From Nonomuraea sp. PA05 (GTDB lineage: Bacteria > Actinomycetota > Actinomycetes > Streptosporangiales > Streptosporangiaceae), in the NCBI RefSeq assembly GCF_008086045.1, contig NZ_VSEY01000004.1, forward strand, positions 1 through 64,000: DNA of 64,000 nt. Reading direction: 5' to 3'. Positions 16,252-23,937 of this stretch are shown here, one piece after another. Numbering within the stretch: position 1 is the stretch's first letter; each line of letters begins with the position of its first letter. Under the pieces are notes generated by a model that worked only from the letters and a program-made list of their open reading frames with translations, was not told the origin of the DNA and ran no database searches. The position numbers and the translations under genes are program-made.

Positions 16252-16317
16252 ATGCTCTTCCGAGACCATCCGCGGCCCCGCATTGAAGTCGAATTCAAAG
16301 ATTCCCTTGCTGCATAG
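16252..16317 (+). CDS. Possible 21-residue small ORF
   Basis: ATG at 16252 has a strong ribosome site (GGAAGGAG, 5 nt away) and reads MLFRDHPRPRIEVEFKDSLAA to a TAG. Codon third positions are not strongly G/C. It lies between lsr2 and a convergent membrane-protein gene, with its end inside a hairpin. No family recognised. It is listed only because of the ribosome site. Confidence 0.2.
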   Translation: MLFRDHPRPRIEVEFKDSLAA

Positions 16318-16333
16318 GGCTTTCCGGCAAGGG
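16304..16333 (-). terminator. Hairpin after the PLD-like membrane protein gene
   Basis: CCCTTGC (16304-16310) pairs with GCAAGGG (16327-16333) around a 16-nt loop, 12 bp beyond the stop of the leftward gene at 16345. Stem of seven pairs, no T-run. Confidence 0.4.
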
Positions 16334-16344
16334 CCCGGCCCGCG

Positions 16345-17121
16345 TCAGGAGTCTTCCGGGACGCGCGCCGTGGGCTCTACCTGCCGCGCCGTTTCCCAGA
16401 GATAGTCGAACTGCTCGACCCAATAGGCGTACCAGCGCTCGTGCCGCTCGCGGGTGAGGTCGACGTGCATACGCGCGAAAGTCGACCGGCCCGCCCCGTG
16501 CAATTCGACGATGGCGCGGCCCTGCCAGGCCTCGGGGTCGGTGAGGACGAGGCTGAAACCGGGGTTGTAGGGGAACAGCCGGTACTCCACCTTTCCCGGC
16601 GTCTTCCAGCCGGCCATTCGCCCGAGCCGTTCCAGGACCGCGCCGAGCGCGACGGGCAGGGTCTGGATCTGGTGGTCGTCCGACTCGTCTAGCTGCTCGC
16701 GGGCGATCCCGATGGCGTCCTGCCGGTCGAGGTCGAGCACCACGACGCGCACCCGGGCGTCCGGGTGCCGCAGCACGCTGGTGCGCAGGGTCTCGCACAC
16801 GTACGGGGAGAGCAGGTTGGCGGCGGAGGGCGCGAAGATGCGCACGTCGCGGACCCCGTCGAAGAGGCTGGGCACGGGGGTGTCGTCGAAGTCGGCGCGG
16901 TCGCCGAGCACGTCCCTGCCGCCGCGCGGCTGCTCAGGCAGGGTGGCGCGGTAGAGGAGCACGCCGATGCCGGCCAGCACGGCAGCCCACTTGACCTCCT
17001 CGGACACGACGTCGCTGATCACCGAGACGACGGCGAAGAGGAGCAGGATGAAGGCCATCGTGTAGGTCTCGATGTTCTGGCGCGCCCGCACGTCGGACTT
17101 GATCCGCCGCAGCAACCTCAT
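16345..17121 (-). CDS. Two-helix membrane protein with a PLD-like cytoplasmic domain
   Basis: 258 residues. Two adjacent hydrophobic helices (about 23-40 and 44-61) are followed by a soluble domain. Blocks VRIFAPSAANLLSPY, HPDARVRVVVLDLD and RAIVELHGAG follow the order seen in phospholipase-D-like domains, including those of the DUF5919 type, but no HxKxxxxD catalytic motif is present, so it is probably a non-catalytic or divergent member. The ATG at 17121 is preceded by GGTGAGGCGGTGGCG; an upstream in-frame start at 17157 is less likely. Monocistronic. Function unknown; a sensor or membrane effector is possible. Confidence 0.6.
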   Translation of the reverse strand: MRLLRRIKSDVRARQNIETYTMAFILLLFAVVSVISDVVSEEVKWAAVLAGIGVLLYRATLPEQPRGGRDVLGDRADFDDTPVPSLFDGVRDVRIFAPSAANLLSPYVCETLRTSVLRHPDARVRVVVLDLDRQDAIGIAREQLDESDDHQIQTLPVALGAVLERLGRMAGWKTPGKVEYRLFPYNPGFSLVLTDPEAWQGRAIVELHGAGRSTFARMHVDLTRERHERWYAYWVEQFDYLWETARQVEPTARVPEDS

Positions 17122-17270
17122 CGCCACCGCCTCACGTCGGCCCGGTCCTGATTCCATTCTGGTGCGCCGCCGCCGGGCCCGCCCATGAAACTTTCATCCT
17201 CGCGGCCACCGGTCCTCCGGCCACCGACCTGCGCGGAGTCCTGGAGCGTTGCAGCAGTGCAGGCCAGATG

Positions 17271-17284
17271 TGCAACCGGTTGCA
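17271..17284. promoter_or_regulatory. Perfect 14-bp palindrome upstream of the pectate lyase
   Basis: TGCAACCGGTTGCA is perfectly symmetrical and lies 54 bp upstream of the LacI-type operator. Its form (CG-centred, CAACCGGTTG) is typical of LacI/GalR-family operators in general, so a second sugar regulator may act here. Confidence 0.45.
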
Positions 17285-17337
17285 GGATGACGCTTCCCGA
17301 TCGCGATCCGGCTGTGGTTGACTCGCCCTCACTTCGG

Positions 17338-17349
17338 GAAAGCGCTTAC
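17338..17349. promoter_or_regulatory. LacI-family operator before the pectate lyase
   Basis: GAAAGCGCTTAC, 29 bp before the GTG start. The same 12-mer occurs exactly at 42961 and, inverted, at 40634, with close variants at 40743 and 42872, all flanking the LacI gene at 41817. This links the pectate lyase to that regulator. Confidence 0.65.
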
Positions 17350-17378
17350 CCATTCCTTGTCTCGAAACGGAGTTCGGC

Positions 17379-18650
17379 GTGCGCGAAAACGAACGTATCG
17401 GTAGAAGGCTGGCGGTCGTGCTGGCCACCGGCCTCCTCGCGACCGGAGGACTGGTGGTCGCGCTCAACGGCCCCGCCTCGGCCGCTCCCTCCAACGGCAA
17501 CTACACGCTCGTCAACGCGGGAAGCGGACTGTGCGCCGCCGTACCGAACCAGAGCACCGGCGACGGCGTCCAGCTCGTGCAGAACGCGTGCTCGGGCGGC
17601 GCGGGGCAGGTCTTCACGCTCACCGCCTCCGGGAGCAGCTACACGATCAAGGCGCAGCACAGCGGCAAGTGCGCCGGCGTGCGCGACGCGTCCACCTCCG
17701 CCGGCAAGGCCGTCCAGCAGGAGAGCTGCACCGGGGGCAGCTCGCAGACCTGGCAGCTCACCGCGTCCGGGTCGGCGTACCGGGTGGTCAACGGCAACGG
17801 CGGCAAGTGCCTCAACGTCAAGGACAACTCCACCTCCTCCGGCGCCGTCCTGCAGCAGAACTCCTGCGACTCGGTCGCCACCAAGCAGTGGACGCTGCGG
17901 CCCGCCGGCGGCTCAGGACCCGACCCGACCACCACGCCGACGCCGACGCCGACCATCACCCCGACCAGCGGCGGCGGGGACGGCAGCGGCGCCTGGCCGA
18001 GCGCCACCGGCAGCGTCAAGCTCGCCGACACGCAGCAGGTCACCAACTTCGACGGTGGCATGAAGAGCTACTACGGCATCGGCGACGGCGGCCAGAGCGA
18101 GAGCCAGGACCCGATGTTCGAGGTCGCCAACGGCGGCACGATCCAGAACGTCATCATCGACGCCCCGGCCGGCGACGGCATCCACTGCCTCGGCTCGTGC
18201 ACCATCCGCAACGTGTGGTGGAACGACGTCGGCGAGGACGCGGCCACGTTCATGAGCTCCAGCTCCTCCGCGACCTACCTGGTGGACGGCGGCGGCGCCA
18301 AGTCCGGCTCCGACAAGGTCTTCCAGCACAACGGCGCCGGCACGGTGACCATCAAGAACTTCCAGGTGCACAGCTCCGGCAAGCTCTACCGGGCCTGCGG
18401 CAACTGCTCCTCCTCCTACAAGCGCAACGTGGTGATGGACGGCGTGACCGCCCGCTCCACCAAGGTGCTGGCCGGCATCAACACCAACTGGGGCGACACC
18501 GCGCGCTTCAGCCGGATCACGGTGTACGGCAGCGCGGTGATCTGCGAGAAGTACAAGGGCGTGCCGAAGGGCAGCGAGCCCACCAAGATCGGTGAGGGCG
18601 CCGACGGGGTGAACTGCCTCTACTCCCCGTCCGACATCACCTGGCGGTAG
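17379..18650 (+). CDS. Secreted pectate lyase (PL3) with N-terminal ricin-type lectin domain
   Basis: 423 residues. A signal peptide ends at about residue 35 (GPASAAPS). Residues 40-175 form a beta-trefoil ricin/CBM13 domain with three repeats (GLCAAV, GKCAGV, GKCLNV, each followed by QxW-like blocks). A Thr/Pro linker leads to a C-terminal PL3 pectate lyase domain (NGGTIQNVIIDAPAGDGIHC, FQHNGAGTVTIKNFQV). PL3 enzymes cleave polygalacturonate by beta-elimination with Ca2+. GTG start with CGGAG upstream. A LacI-type operator in the promoter suggests sugar-dependent induction. Confidence 0.92.
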   Translation: MRENERIGRRLAVVLATGLLATGGLVVALNGPASAAPSNGNYTLVNAGSGLCAAVPNQSTGDGVQLVQNACSGGAGQVFTLTASGSSYTIKAQHSGKCAGVRDASTSAGKAVQQESCTGGSSQTWQLTASGSAYRVVNGNGGKCLNVKDNSTSSGAVLQQNSCDSVATKQWTLRPAGGSGPDPTTTPTPTPTITPTSGGGDGSGAWPSATGSVKLADTQQVTNFDGGMKSYYGIGDGGQSESQDPMFEVANGGTIQNVIIDAPAGDGIHCLGSCTIRNVWWNDVGEDAATFMSSSSSATYLVDGGGAKSGSDKVFQHNGAGTVTIKNFQVHSSGKLYRACGNCSSSYKRNVVMDGVTARSTKVLAGINTNWGDTARFSRITVYGSAVICEKYKGVPKGSEPTKIGEGADGVNCLYSPSDITWR

Positions 18651-18656
18651 AACCCC

Positions 18657-18685
18657 GGAGCCCCCGGCCGATCTCCGGGGGCTCC
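18657..18685. terminator. Strong bidirectional terminator
   Basis: GGAGCCCCCGG (18657-18667) and CCGGGGGCTCC (18675-18685) form a perfect 11-bp stem with a 7-nt loop. It lies between the convergent pectate lyase and sigma-factor genes, 6 bp from each stop. Confidence 0.85.
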
Positions 18686-18691
18686 CCCTTC

Positions 18692-19585
18692 TCACTCGGA
18701 CCGGTCGTCCGGGATGGTGGCGAGCTTGTCGGGGTTGCTGACGACGTAGACGTCGCGCACGTGCTCGCCGTCGGCGGCCAGGTCCAGCACCATCACGGCG
18801 AGCGGCCCGTCCTCGGCGAACAGCACGACGGACGGCTCGCCGTTGACCTGCCGGTAGCGCAGCTCCACGTCCTCGTTGTGGCGGGTGCCCGCGACGATCG
18901 TCCTGGCCACCTTGTCCCGGCCGCGGATCGGGCGCGGCCCGCCCACCGGCGACTTGCCGCCGCCGTCGGGCCACAGCGTGACGTCGGGCGCGAGCATCTC
19001 CATCAGCGCGCCCAGGTCGCCGCCGAACGCGGCCTCGACGAACCGCTCGGTGACCGCCTGATGCGTGCGCCGGTCGATGCGCGCCCTGGGCCGTCTCGCC
19101 TGCACGTGCTCGCGGGCCCGGTGCGCGATCTGCCGGACCGCGGCCGGGCTGCGGTCGAGCATCGTGGCGATCTCGGTGTGCCGGTAGGCGAACACCTCGT
19201 GCAGCACGAACACCGCCCGCTCCAGCGGGGTGAGCGTCTCCAGCACCACCAGCATCGCGATCGACACCGACTCCGCCCGCACGAAGGGCTCGGCCGCGTC
19301 GGTGGCCAGCGGCTCGGGCAGCCACGGGCCCAGGTAGGTCTCCTTGCGCCTGCGCAGCGCGCTCTGGTGGGCGAGCGCCTGGTTGACCGCGATGCGCACC
19401 AGGTAGGCGCGGTGGTGCTCGATGCCGTCCAGGTCCTTGGCCGACCAGGCCAGCCAGGTCTCCTGGAGCACGTCCTCGGTGTCGCCGACCGTGCCGATCA
19501 TGTTGTAGACGATGGAGAACAGCAGCTCCCGATGGCCGGCGAACACCTCGGAGGCCCTGCTCTCCCGCATCTGCGTCCGTTCCAT
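18692..19585 (-). CDS. ECF41-family RNA polymerase sigma factor (SigJ-like)
   Basis: 297 residues: sigma-70 region 2 (GDTEDVLQETWLAW), region 4 (FAYRHTEIATMLDRSPAAVRQI), then a SnoaL-like C-terminal extension of about 120 residues. The extension carries the ECF41 motifs WLPEPL, DVTLWPDGGGK and NPDKL. In this group there is no separate anti-sigma factor; the extension tunes activity. Start at 19585 is preceded by GGAG. A textbook ECF41 promoter (TGTCACA, 16 bp, CGTC) lies upstream facing the divergent gene at 19757, which is probably its target. Confidence 0.93.
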   Translation of the reverse strand: MERTQMRESRASEVFAGHRELLFSIVYNMIGTVGDTEDVLQETWLAWSAKDLDGIEHHRAYLVRIAVNQALAHQSALRRRKETYLGPWLPEPLATDAAEPFVRAESVSIAMLVVLETLTPLERAVFVLHEVFAYRHTEIATMLDRSPAAVRQIAHRAREHVQARRPRARIDRRTHQAVTERFVEAAFGGDLGALMEMLAPDVTLWPDGGGKSPVGGPRPIRGRDKVARTIVAGTRHNEDVELRYRQVNGEPSVVLFAEDGPLAVMVLDLAADGEHVRDVYVVSNPDKLATIPDDRSE

Positions 19586-19697
19586 CCCCGCTCCCCGGTG
19601 CCGGTCCTGTCGAATCCGCGATTAAGAGGGCTCCGGGGCCGCCGACTGTGACACGGATGGCGAAGATGTGATCCGCATCATAGGAACCCCCCACAAG

Positions 19698-19724
19698 TGT
19701 CACAAACGCGACCCCCAGGACGTC
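19698..19724 (+). promoter_or_regulatory. ECF41-type promoter
   Basis: TGTCACA at 19698-19704 and CGTC at 19721-19724 with a 16-bp spacer match the known ECF41 -35/-10 pattern exactly. It points at the gene starting at 19757, leaving a leader of about 25 nt. Confidence 0.75.
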
Positions 19725-19756
19725 TTAGAGGTACCTGAGTGACAGCGAGGTGAATC

Positions 19757-20179
19757 ATGGCCTGGCGGATCGCCATGGACGCCACCGAGGCGACGCTCTC
19801 GGCGGGCCCGTCCGATGAGCCCCTCTACACGTTTCCCGAACTCGACGGCGCCTTCTACCTTCGCCCTGGCGGCGAGCTGGCGGGCTTCGCGCTGCGGCTG
19901 CCGCTGCGCTCCCGCCGGGGTGAGCCGCGCGACCTGTGGTGGGAGGCCGCCGACCTGGACCGCGAGGGCCGGGCCTGGCTGCGGTACGGGCAGCAGGAGG
20001 TGTGCAGGGCCGTGTCCGTGCTGTGCCGGGAGATTCCGGGCGAGCGGCCCTACGAGAAGATCGTCCTGGAGACGGCGTTCTCCTCCTGGGGGCTGCGCCT
20101 GCCGGGCGTCCCGCTGCTGCGCCCGCGCCGGGTGACGTTGCGGCTGTTCAGCGAGCTGCGGACGGTGGTGCCCCGCTGA
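19757..20179 (+). CDS. Hypothetical protein, probable ECF41 target
   Basis: 140 residues, soluble, no signal peptide, one cysteine pair (VCRAVSVLC). I do not recognise the family. ECF41 regulons usually contain an oxidoreductase, carboxymuconolactone decarboxylase or epimerase; this protein shows none of their motifs. The start follows GAGGTGAATC, and an ECF41 promoter lies directly upstream. Confidence 0.7.
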   Translation: MAWRIAMDATEATLSAGPSDEPLYTFPELDGAFYLRPGGELAGFALRLPLRSRRGEPRDLWWEAADLDREGRAWLRYGQQEVCRAVSVLCREIPGERPYEKIVLETAFSSWGLRLPGVPLLRPRRVTLRLFSELRTVVPR

Positions 20180-20183
20180 GCGC

Positions 20184-20235
20184 TCCGTTTGCCTAAAGGC
20201 TTTAGGAATATGCATAATGCCTTACGGCAAACGGA
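20184..20235. promoter_or_regulatory. Nested palindromic operator of the TetR gene
   Basis: TCCGTTTGCC (20184-20193) is mirrored exactly by GGCAAACGGA (20226-20235). Inside the left arm is the 15-bp palindrome CCTAAAGGCTTTAGG (20192-20206). The second arm ends 9 bp before the TetR start codon, and the spacer contains the only AT-rich -10-like sequence (GCATAAT), so bound protein would block the promoter. Confidence 0.6.
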
Positions 20236-20244
20236 GGAAGGGTT

Positions 20245-20817
20245 ATGGCACGGGTTGGGTTGACCACGGAGCGCCTGGTGCGGGCCGGCGCGGAGCTGGC
20301 CGACGAGGTCGGGTTCGAGCAGGTGACGGTCTCGGCCGTGGCCAGGCGGTTCGACGTCAAGGTCGCCAGCCTGTACGCGCACCTGAAGAGCTCGCACGAC
20401 CTCAAGACCAGGATCGCCCTGCTGGCTCTGGAGGAGATGGCCGACCGCGCCGCCGAGGCGCTGGCCGGGCGGGCGGGCAAGGACGCGCTGATCGCCTTCG
20501 CGAACGTCTACCGCGACTACGCCCACCAGCACCCCGGCCGCTACGCCGCCGCCCAGCTCAGGCTCGACCCGGAGACGGCCGCCGCCAGCGCCGGGGTGCG
20601 GCACGCGCGGATGACGCGGGCGATCCTGCGCGGCTACGACCTCGCCGAGCCCGACCAGACGCACGCCGTGCGGCTGCTGGGCAGCCTCTTCCACGGCTAC
20701 GTCAGCCTGGAGATGGGCGGCGGGTTCGACCACAGCGCGCCCGACACCCAGCAGACCTGGTCACGCACCATGGACGCGCTCGACGCCCTCCTGCGCAACT
20801 GGCCTGCCACGCACTGA
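20245..20817 (+). CDS. TetR/AcrR-family repressor (WHG domain)
   Basis: 190 residues. The N-terminal helix-turn-helix is VSAVARRFDVKVASLYAHLK (about residues 30-49); the C-terminal half with RYAAAQLRL and LGSLFHGYVSLEMGGGF is of the TetR_C_33/WHG type. It probably binds the palindromes directly upstream and controls itself and the SGNH hydrolase 30 bp downstream. The ligand is unknown. Confidence 0.92.
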   Translation: MARVGLTTERLVRAGAELADEVGFEQVTVSAVARRFDVKVASLYAHLKSSHDLKTRIALLALEEMADRAAEALAGRAGKDALIAFANVYRDYAHQHPGRYAAAQLRLDPETAAASAGVRHARMTRAILRGYDLAEPDQTHAVRLLGSLFHGYVSLEMGGGFDHSAPDTQQTWSRTMDALDALLRNWPATH

Positions 20818-20847
20818 CGCCCCACCTTGAAGCGATCGGCTGACACC

Positions 20848-21996
20848 ATGCTCATCACCACACCCATCACCACGGCCCTCGTCCGCGGCGCCCTCGACCT
20901 GGAGCGCACCGAGCGCGGCCTGCTGCCGCACCGGCTGCCCGCGCGAGCCCGCGCGCAGTGCGCCGACGGCCAGCTCGCCATGGCCGAGTCGCAGCCCTCC
21001 GGCGTGCGGCTGGCCTTCCGCACCACGGCCACCGCCGTCGAGCTGGACGCGCTGCCCACCAAGCGGGTCTATCCCGGCGCGCCGCCGCGCCCCGACGGCG
21101 TGTACGACCTGATCGTCGACGGCCGCCTGACCGGCCAGGCCAGCCTGAGCGACGGCGACACGGTGACCGTCGACCTGGCCACCGGCGCCGGCGAGCACCG
21201 GCCGGGCCCCATCGGCACCGTACGCTTCACCGGCCTGCCCGCACAGGCCAAGGACGTCGAGCTGTGGCTGCCGCACAACGAGACCACCCAGCTCGTCGCG
21301 CTGCGCACGGACGCCCCGATCGAGCCCCTGCCGGACCGCGGGCGCCGGGTGTGGCTGCACCACGGCAGCTCCATCAGCCACGGCTCCGACGCGGCGAGCC
21401 CCAGCACCACGTGGCCCGCTCTGGCCGCCTCACTCGCCGGGCTGGAGCTGATCAATCTCGGCCTGGGCGGCAGCGCGCTGCTCGACCCGTTCACCGCCCG
21501 CGCCATCCGCGACGCGCCCGCCGACCTGATCAGCGTCAAGATCGGCATCAACCTGGTCAACGCCGACCTGATGCGGCTGCGCGCGTTCGGCCCGGCGGTG
21601 CACGGCTTCCTCGACACCATCCGCGAGGGGCACCCGAGCACGCCGCTGCTGGTCGTGTCGGCGATCCACTGCCCCATCCACGAGGACACCCCCGGCCCTG
21701 CCGCGTTCGACCTCACCGCGCTCAGCACCGGCCGGCTGCGCTTCCGCGCCACCGGCGACCCGGCCGAGCGGGCCGCCGGCAAGCTGACGCTGGGCGTCAT
21801 CCGCGACGAGCTGGCCCGCATCGTCGAGCAGCGCCGGGCCGAGGACCCGAACCTGCGCTACCTCGACGGCCGCGAGCTCTACGGCGAGGCCGACCACGCC
21901 GAGCTGCCGCTGCCCGACGGGCTTCACCCGGACGCCGCCACCCACCGCCTCATCGGCGAGCGCTTCGCCAAGCTGTCGGCCTTCTCATCCTTCTAG
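20848..21996 (+). CDS. SGNH/GDSL hydrolase with N-terminal beta-sandwich domain
   Basis: 382 residues, no signal peptide. Residues 1-165 look like a jelly-roll domain; the SGNH catalytic domain starts at VWLHHGSSISHGSDA (nucleophile Ser) with GINLVNAD as the block III Asn and DGLHPDA supplying Asp and His. The layout resembles two-domain carbohydrate esterases of the CE2 type. The ATG at 20848 was chosen over TTG 20827. Its 3' end overlaps the convergent ABC exporter gene by 12 bp. Confidence 0.85.
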   Translation: MLITTPITTALVRGALDLERTERGLLPHRLPARARAQCADGQLAMAESQPSGVRLAFRTTATAVELDALPTKRVYPGAPPRPDGVYDLIVDGRLTGQASLSDGDTVTVDLATGAGEHRPGPIGTVRFTGLPAQAKDVELWLPHNETTQLVALRTDAPIEPLPDRGRRVWLHHGSSISHGSDAASPSTTWPALAASLAGLELINLGLGGSALLDPFTARAIRDAPADLISVKIGINLVNADLMRLRAFGPAVHGFLDTIREGHPSTPLLVVSAIHCPIHEDTPGPAAFDLTALSTGRLRFRATGDPAERAAGKLTLGVIRDELARIVEQRRAEDPNLRYLDGRELYGEADHAELPLPDGLHPDAATHRLIGERFAKLSAFSSF

Positions 21997-23853
21997 GACA
22001 TGGCCGTCGCGGGCGCCCGCCAGCTCCTGCCCGTCCTCCGAGGCGTCGTCGTCGTCGATCAGGAACCCGCCCGACTGGTGCCGCCAGAGCCGGGCGTACG
22101 GGCCCTGCGCCTGGAGCAGCTCGCTGTGGGTGCCCTGCTCGACGATGCGCCCCTTGTTGAGCACGACCAGCCGGTCCATCCGGACGACCGTGCTCAGCCG
22201 GTGGGCGACCACCAGCGCGGTGCGCCCCTGCATCAGCCGCCACAACGCCTCCTGGACGAGGATCTCGCTCTCGGAGTCGAGGGCGCTGGTCGCCTCGTCC
22301 AGCAGCAGGATCGGGGCGTCGCGCAGGATGGCGCGGGCCAGCGCGATGCGCTGCCGCTGCCCGCCGGACAGCTTGACGCCGCGCTCCCCCACCAGCGTGC
22401 CGAAGCCCTTCGGCAGCGACTCGGCGAACTCCGTGACGTGCGCCGCCCGCGCCGCCTGGAAGATCTCGGCGTCGGTGGCGTCCGGCCGGGCGAAGGCGAT
22501 GTTGTCGCGGATCGACCGGTGGAACATGGCCGGCTCCTGCGGCACGTACGCGATGAGGCTGCGCAGGTCGGCCTGGCGCAGGCGGGCGATGTCCTGACCG
22601 CCGATGAGGATGCGGCCGCCGTCGATGTCCATGAGCCGCAGCAGCAGCCGGGTGAGCGTGCTCTTGCCGCCGCCCGACTGGCCGACCAGCCCGATCCTCG
22701 TGCCGCTGCGGATGTCGAGGTCGAGCCGGTCGAACAGGGGCGGGCCGTCGCCGTAGGCGAAGCGCACCCGGTCGAAGCGCACGCTCGCGTCGGCGGGCCG
22801 CAGCGGCTGCGGGTCGGACGGGTCCACCACGGTCGGCGGGTCGAGCAGCAGCTCGGTGAACTGCGCGGCCTCCGTGAGCACGCTCTCCAGCCGCCGGTAG
22901 ATCTGGTTGAACTCGAACATGATGCTGATCGTGTTCGTGTAGTAGGTGAAGGTCACCACGATGGCCTCCACCCCCAGCCCGCCGCGCAGCGCCACGGCCA
23001 GGAGCAGGCCGACAGCGCTGGTGATGACCGACATCGGCGCGACCACGGTGTCGACGCGCAGGTTGCCGTAGTCCCACGAGCGCAGCGACAGCCTCGCCTG
23101 CTCGGCGATCCTGGCGCGGTGCTCGGTGGCCTCGCGGTCCTCGGCGGCGAACGCGCGTACCGTGTCCATGTTCGACAGCACGTCGGCCACGTGGCCCGAC
23201 ACCAGCACCTTGGCCGCCTCGCGCTCGTCCACCAGCGCCTGGCGGCGGCGGATGAGCGGCGCGACGAGGAAGCCGGTGACCAGGATCAGCCCCAGCAGCA
23301 CGATGACCAGCAGCGGGTCGTAGCGCCACAGCACGACTGAGGCGAACGTGAGCGGCACCAGCTTGGCCATGATGGAGAACGTCATCGTGTCGACGAAGTC
23401 CTCGAACCTGCTGGAGAAGCCCAGCACCCGCTTGGTCAGCGACCCGGCGAAGTTGTCGTGGAAGAACGCGGCGTCCTTGACGAGCAGCTCGTCCATGCCG
23501 ACCACGCCGAGCCGCTCGATGCCGCGGGCGTCCGTGCGGTTGAGGAAGTGCAGCCCCACCCGCCAGAACACCTCGCCCGCCAGCAGCAGGCCGCCGAAGG
23601 CGAGCACGTACGGCAGCAGCGCGCCGACCTCACCGTCACCGCCGCCGGCCAGGTGCCCAACGAGCCCCGCCACCGCGAGCGGCGCCAGGTAGAACAGGCA
23701 GACGTTGCCCAGCGCGGGCAGCGTCAGCGCGGGCGCGGCGACCCGCCACTGGCGCTTCAGCTCGCCGGAGTAGTGGCGCAGCACCAGCATGATCGCGGCC
23801 TTGCGCGGGGACGGAGTGTCTCCGGAGCCTTGTCGTGTTCCGAGCACAGTCAT
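21985..23853 (-). CDS. ABC exporter, fused permease and ATPase
   Basis: 622 residues. Six membrane helices (residues about 35-330) precede a nucleotide-binding domain with Walker A GLVGQSGGGKST, signature LSGGQRQRIALARAI and Walker B ILLLDEATSALD, so it is a half-size MsbA/LmrA-type exporter working as a homodimer. Start at 23853 has GGGAGGGCGG upstream. It lies 84 bp downstream of the LuxI-like gene on the same strand, so it could export or be controlled by the signal; that is inference. The substrate cannot be read from sequence. Confidence 0.92.
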   Translation of the reverse strand: MTVLGTRQGSGDTPSPRKAAIMLVLRHYSGELKRQWRVAAPALTLPALGNVCLFYLAPLAVAGLVGHLAGGGDGEVGALLPYVLAFGGLLLAGEVFWRVGLHFLNRTDARGIERLGVVGMDELLVKDAAFFHDNFAGSLTKRVLGFSSRFEDFVDTMTFSIMAKLVPLTFASVVLWRYDPLLVIVLLGLILVTGFLVAPLIRRRQALVDEREAAKVLVSGHVADVLSNMDTVRAFAAEDREATEHRARIAEQARLSLRSWDYGNLRVDTVVAPMSVITSAVGLLLAVALRGGLGVEAIVVTFTYYTNTISIMFEFNQIYRRLESVLTEAAQFTELLLDPPTVVDPSDPQPLRPADASVRFDRVRFAYGDGPPLFDRLDLDIRSGTRIGLVGQSGGGKSTLTRLLLRLMDIDGGRILIGGQDIARLRQADLRSLIAYVPQEPAMFHRSIRDNIAFARPDATDAEIFQAARAAHVTEFAESLPKGFGTLVGERGVKLSGGQRQRIALARAILRDAPILLLDEATSALDSESEILVQEALWRLMQGRTALVVAHRLSTVVRMDRLVVLNKGRIVEQGTHSELLQAQGPYARLWRHQSGGFLIDDDDASEDGQELAGARDGHVLEG

Positions 23854-23937
23854 CCGCCCTCCCCGAACGCCAGACACCCGCCGTCGTCATGCTGCCGCAG
23901 TCCGTACGCGAGGAGCGACTGATTTTTTCCCGTCCGG

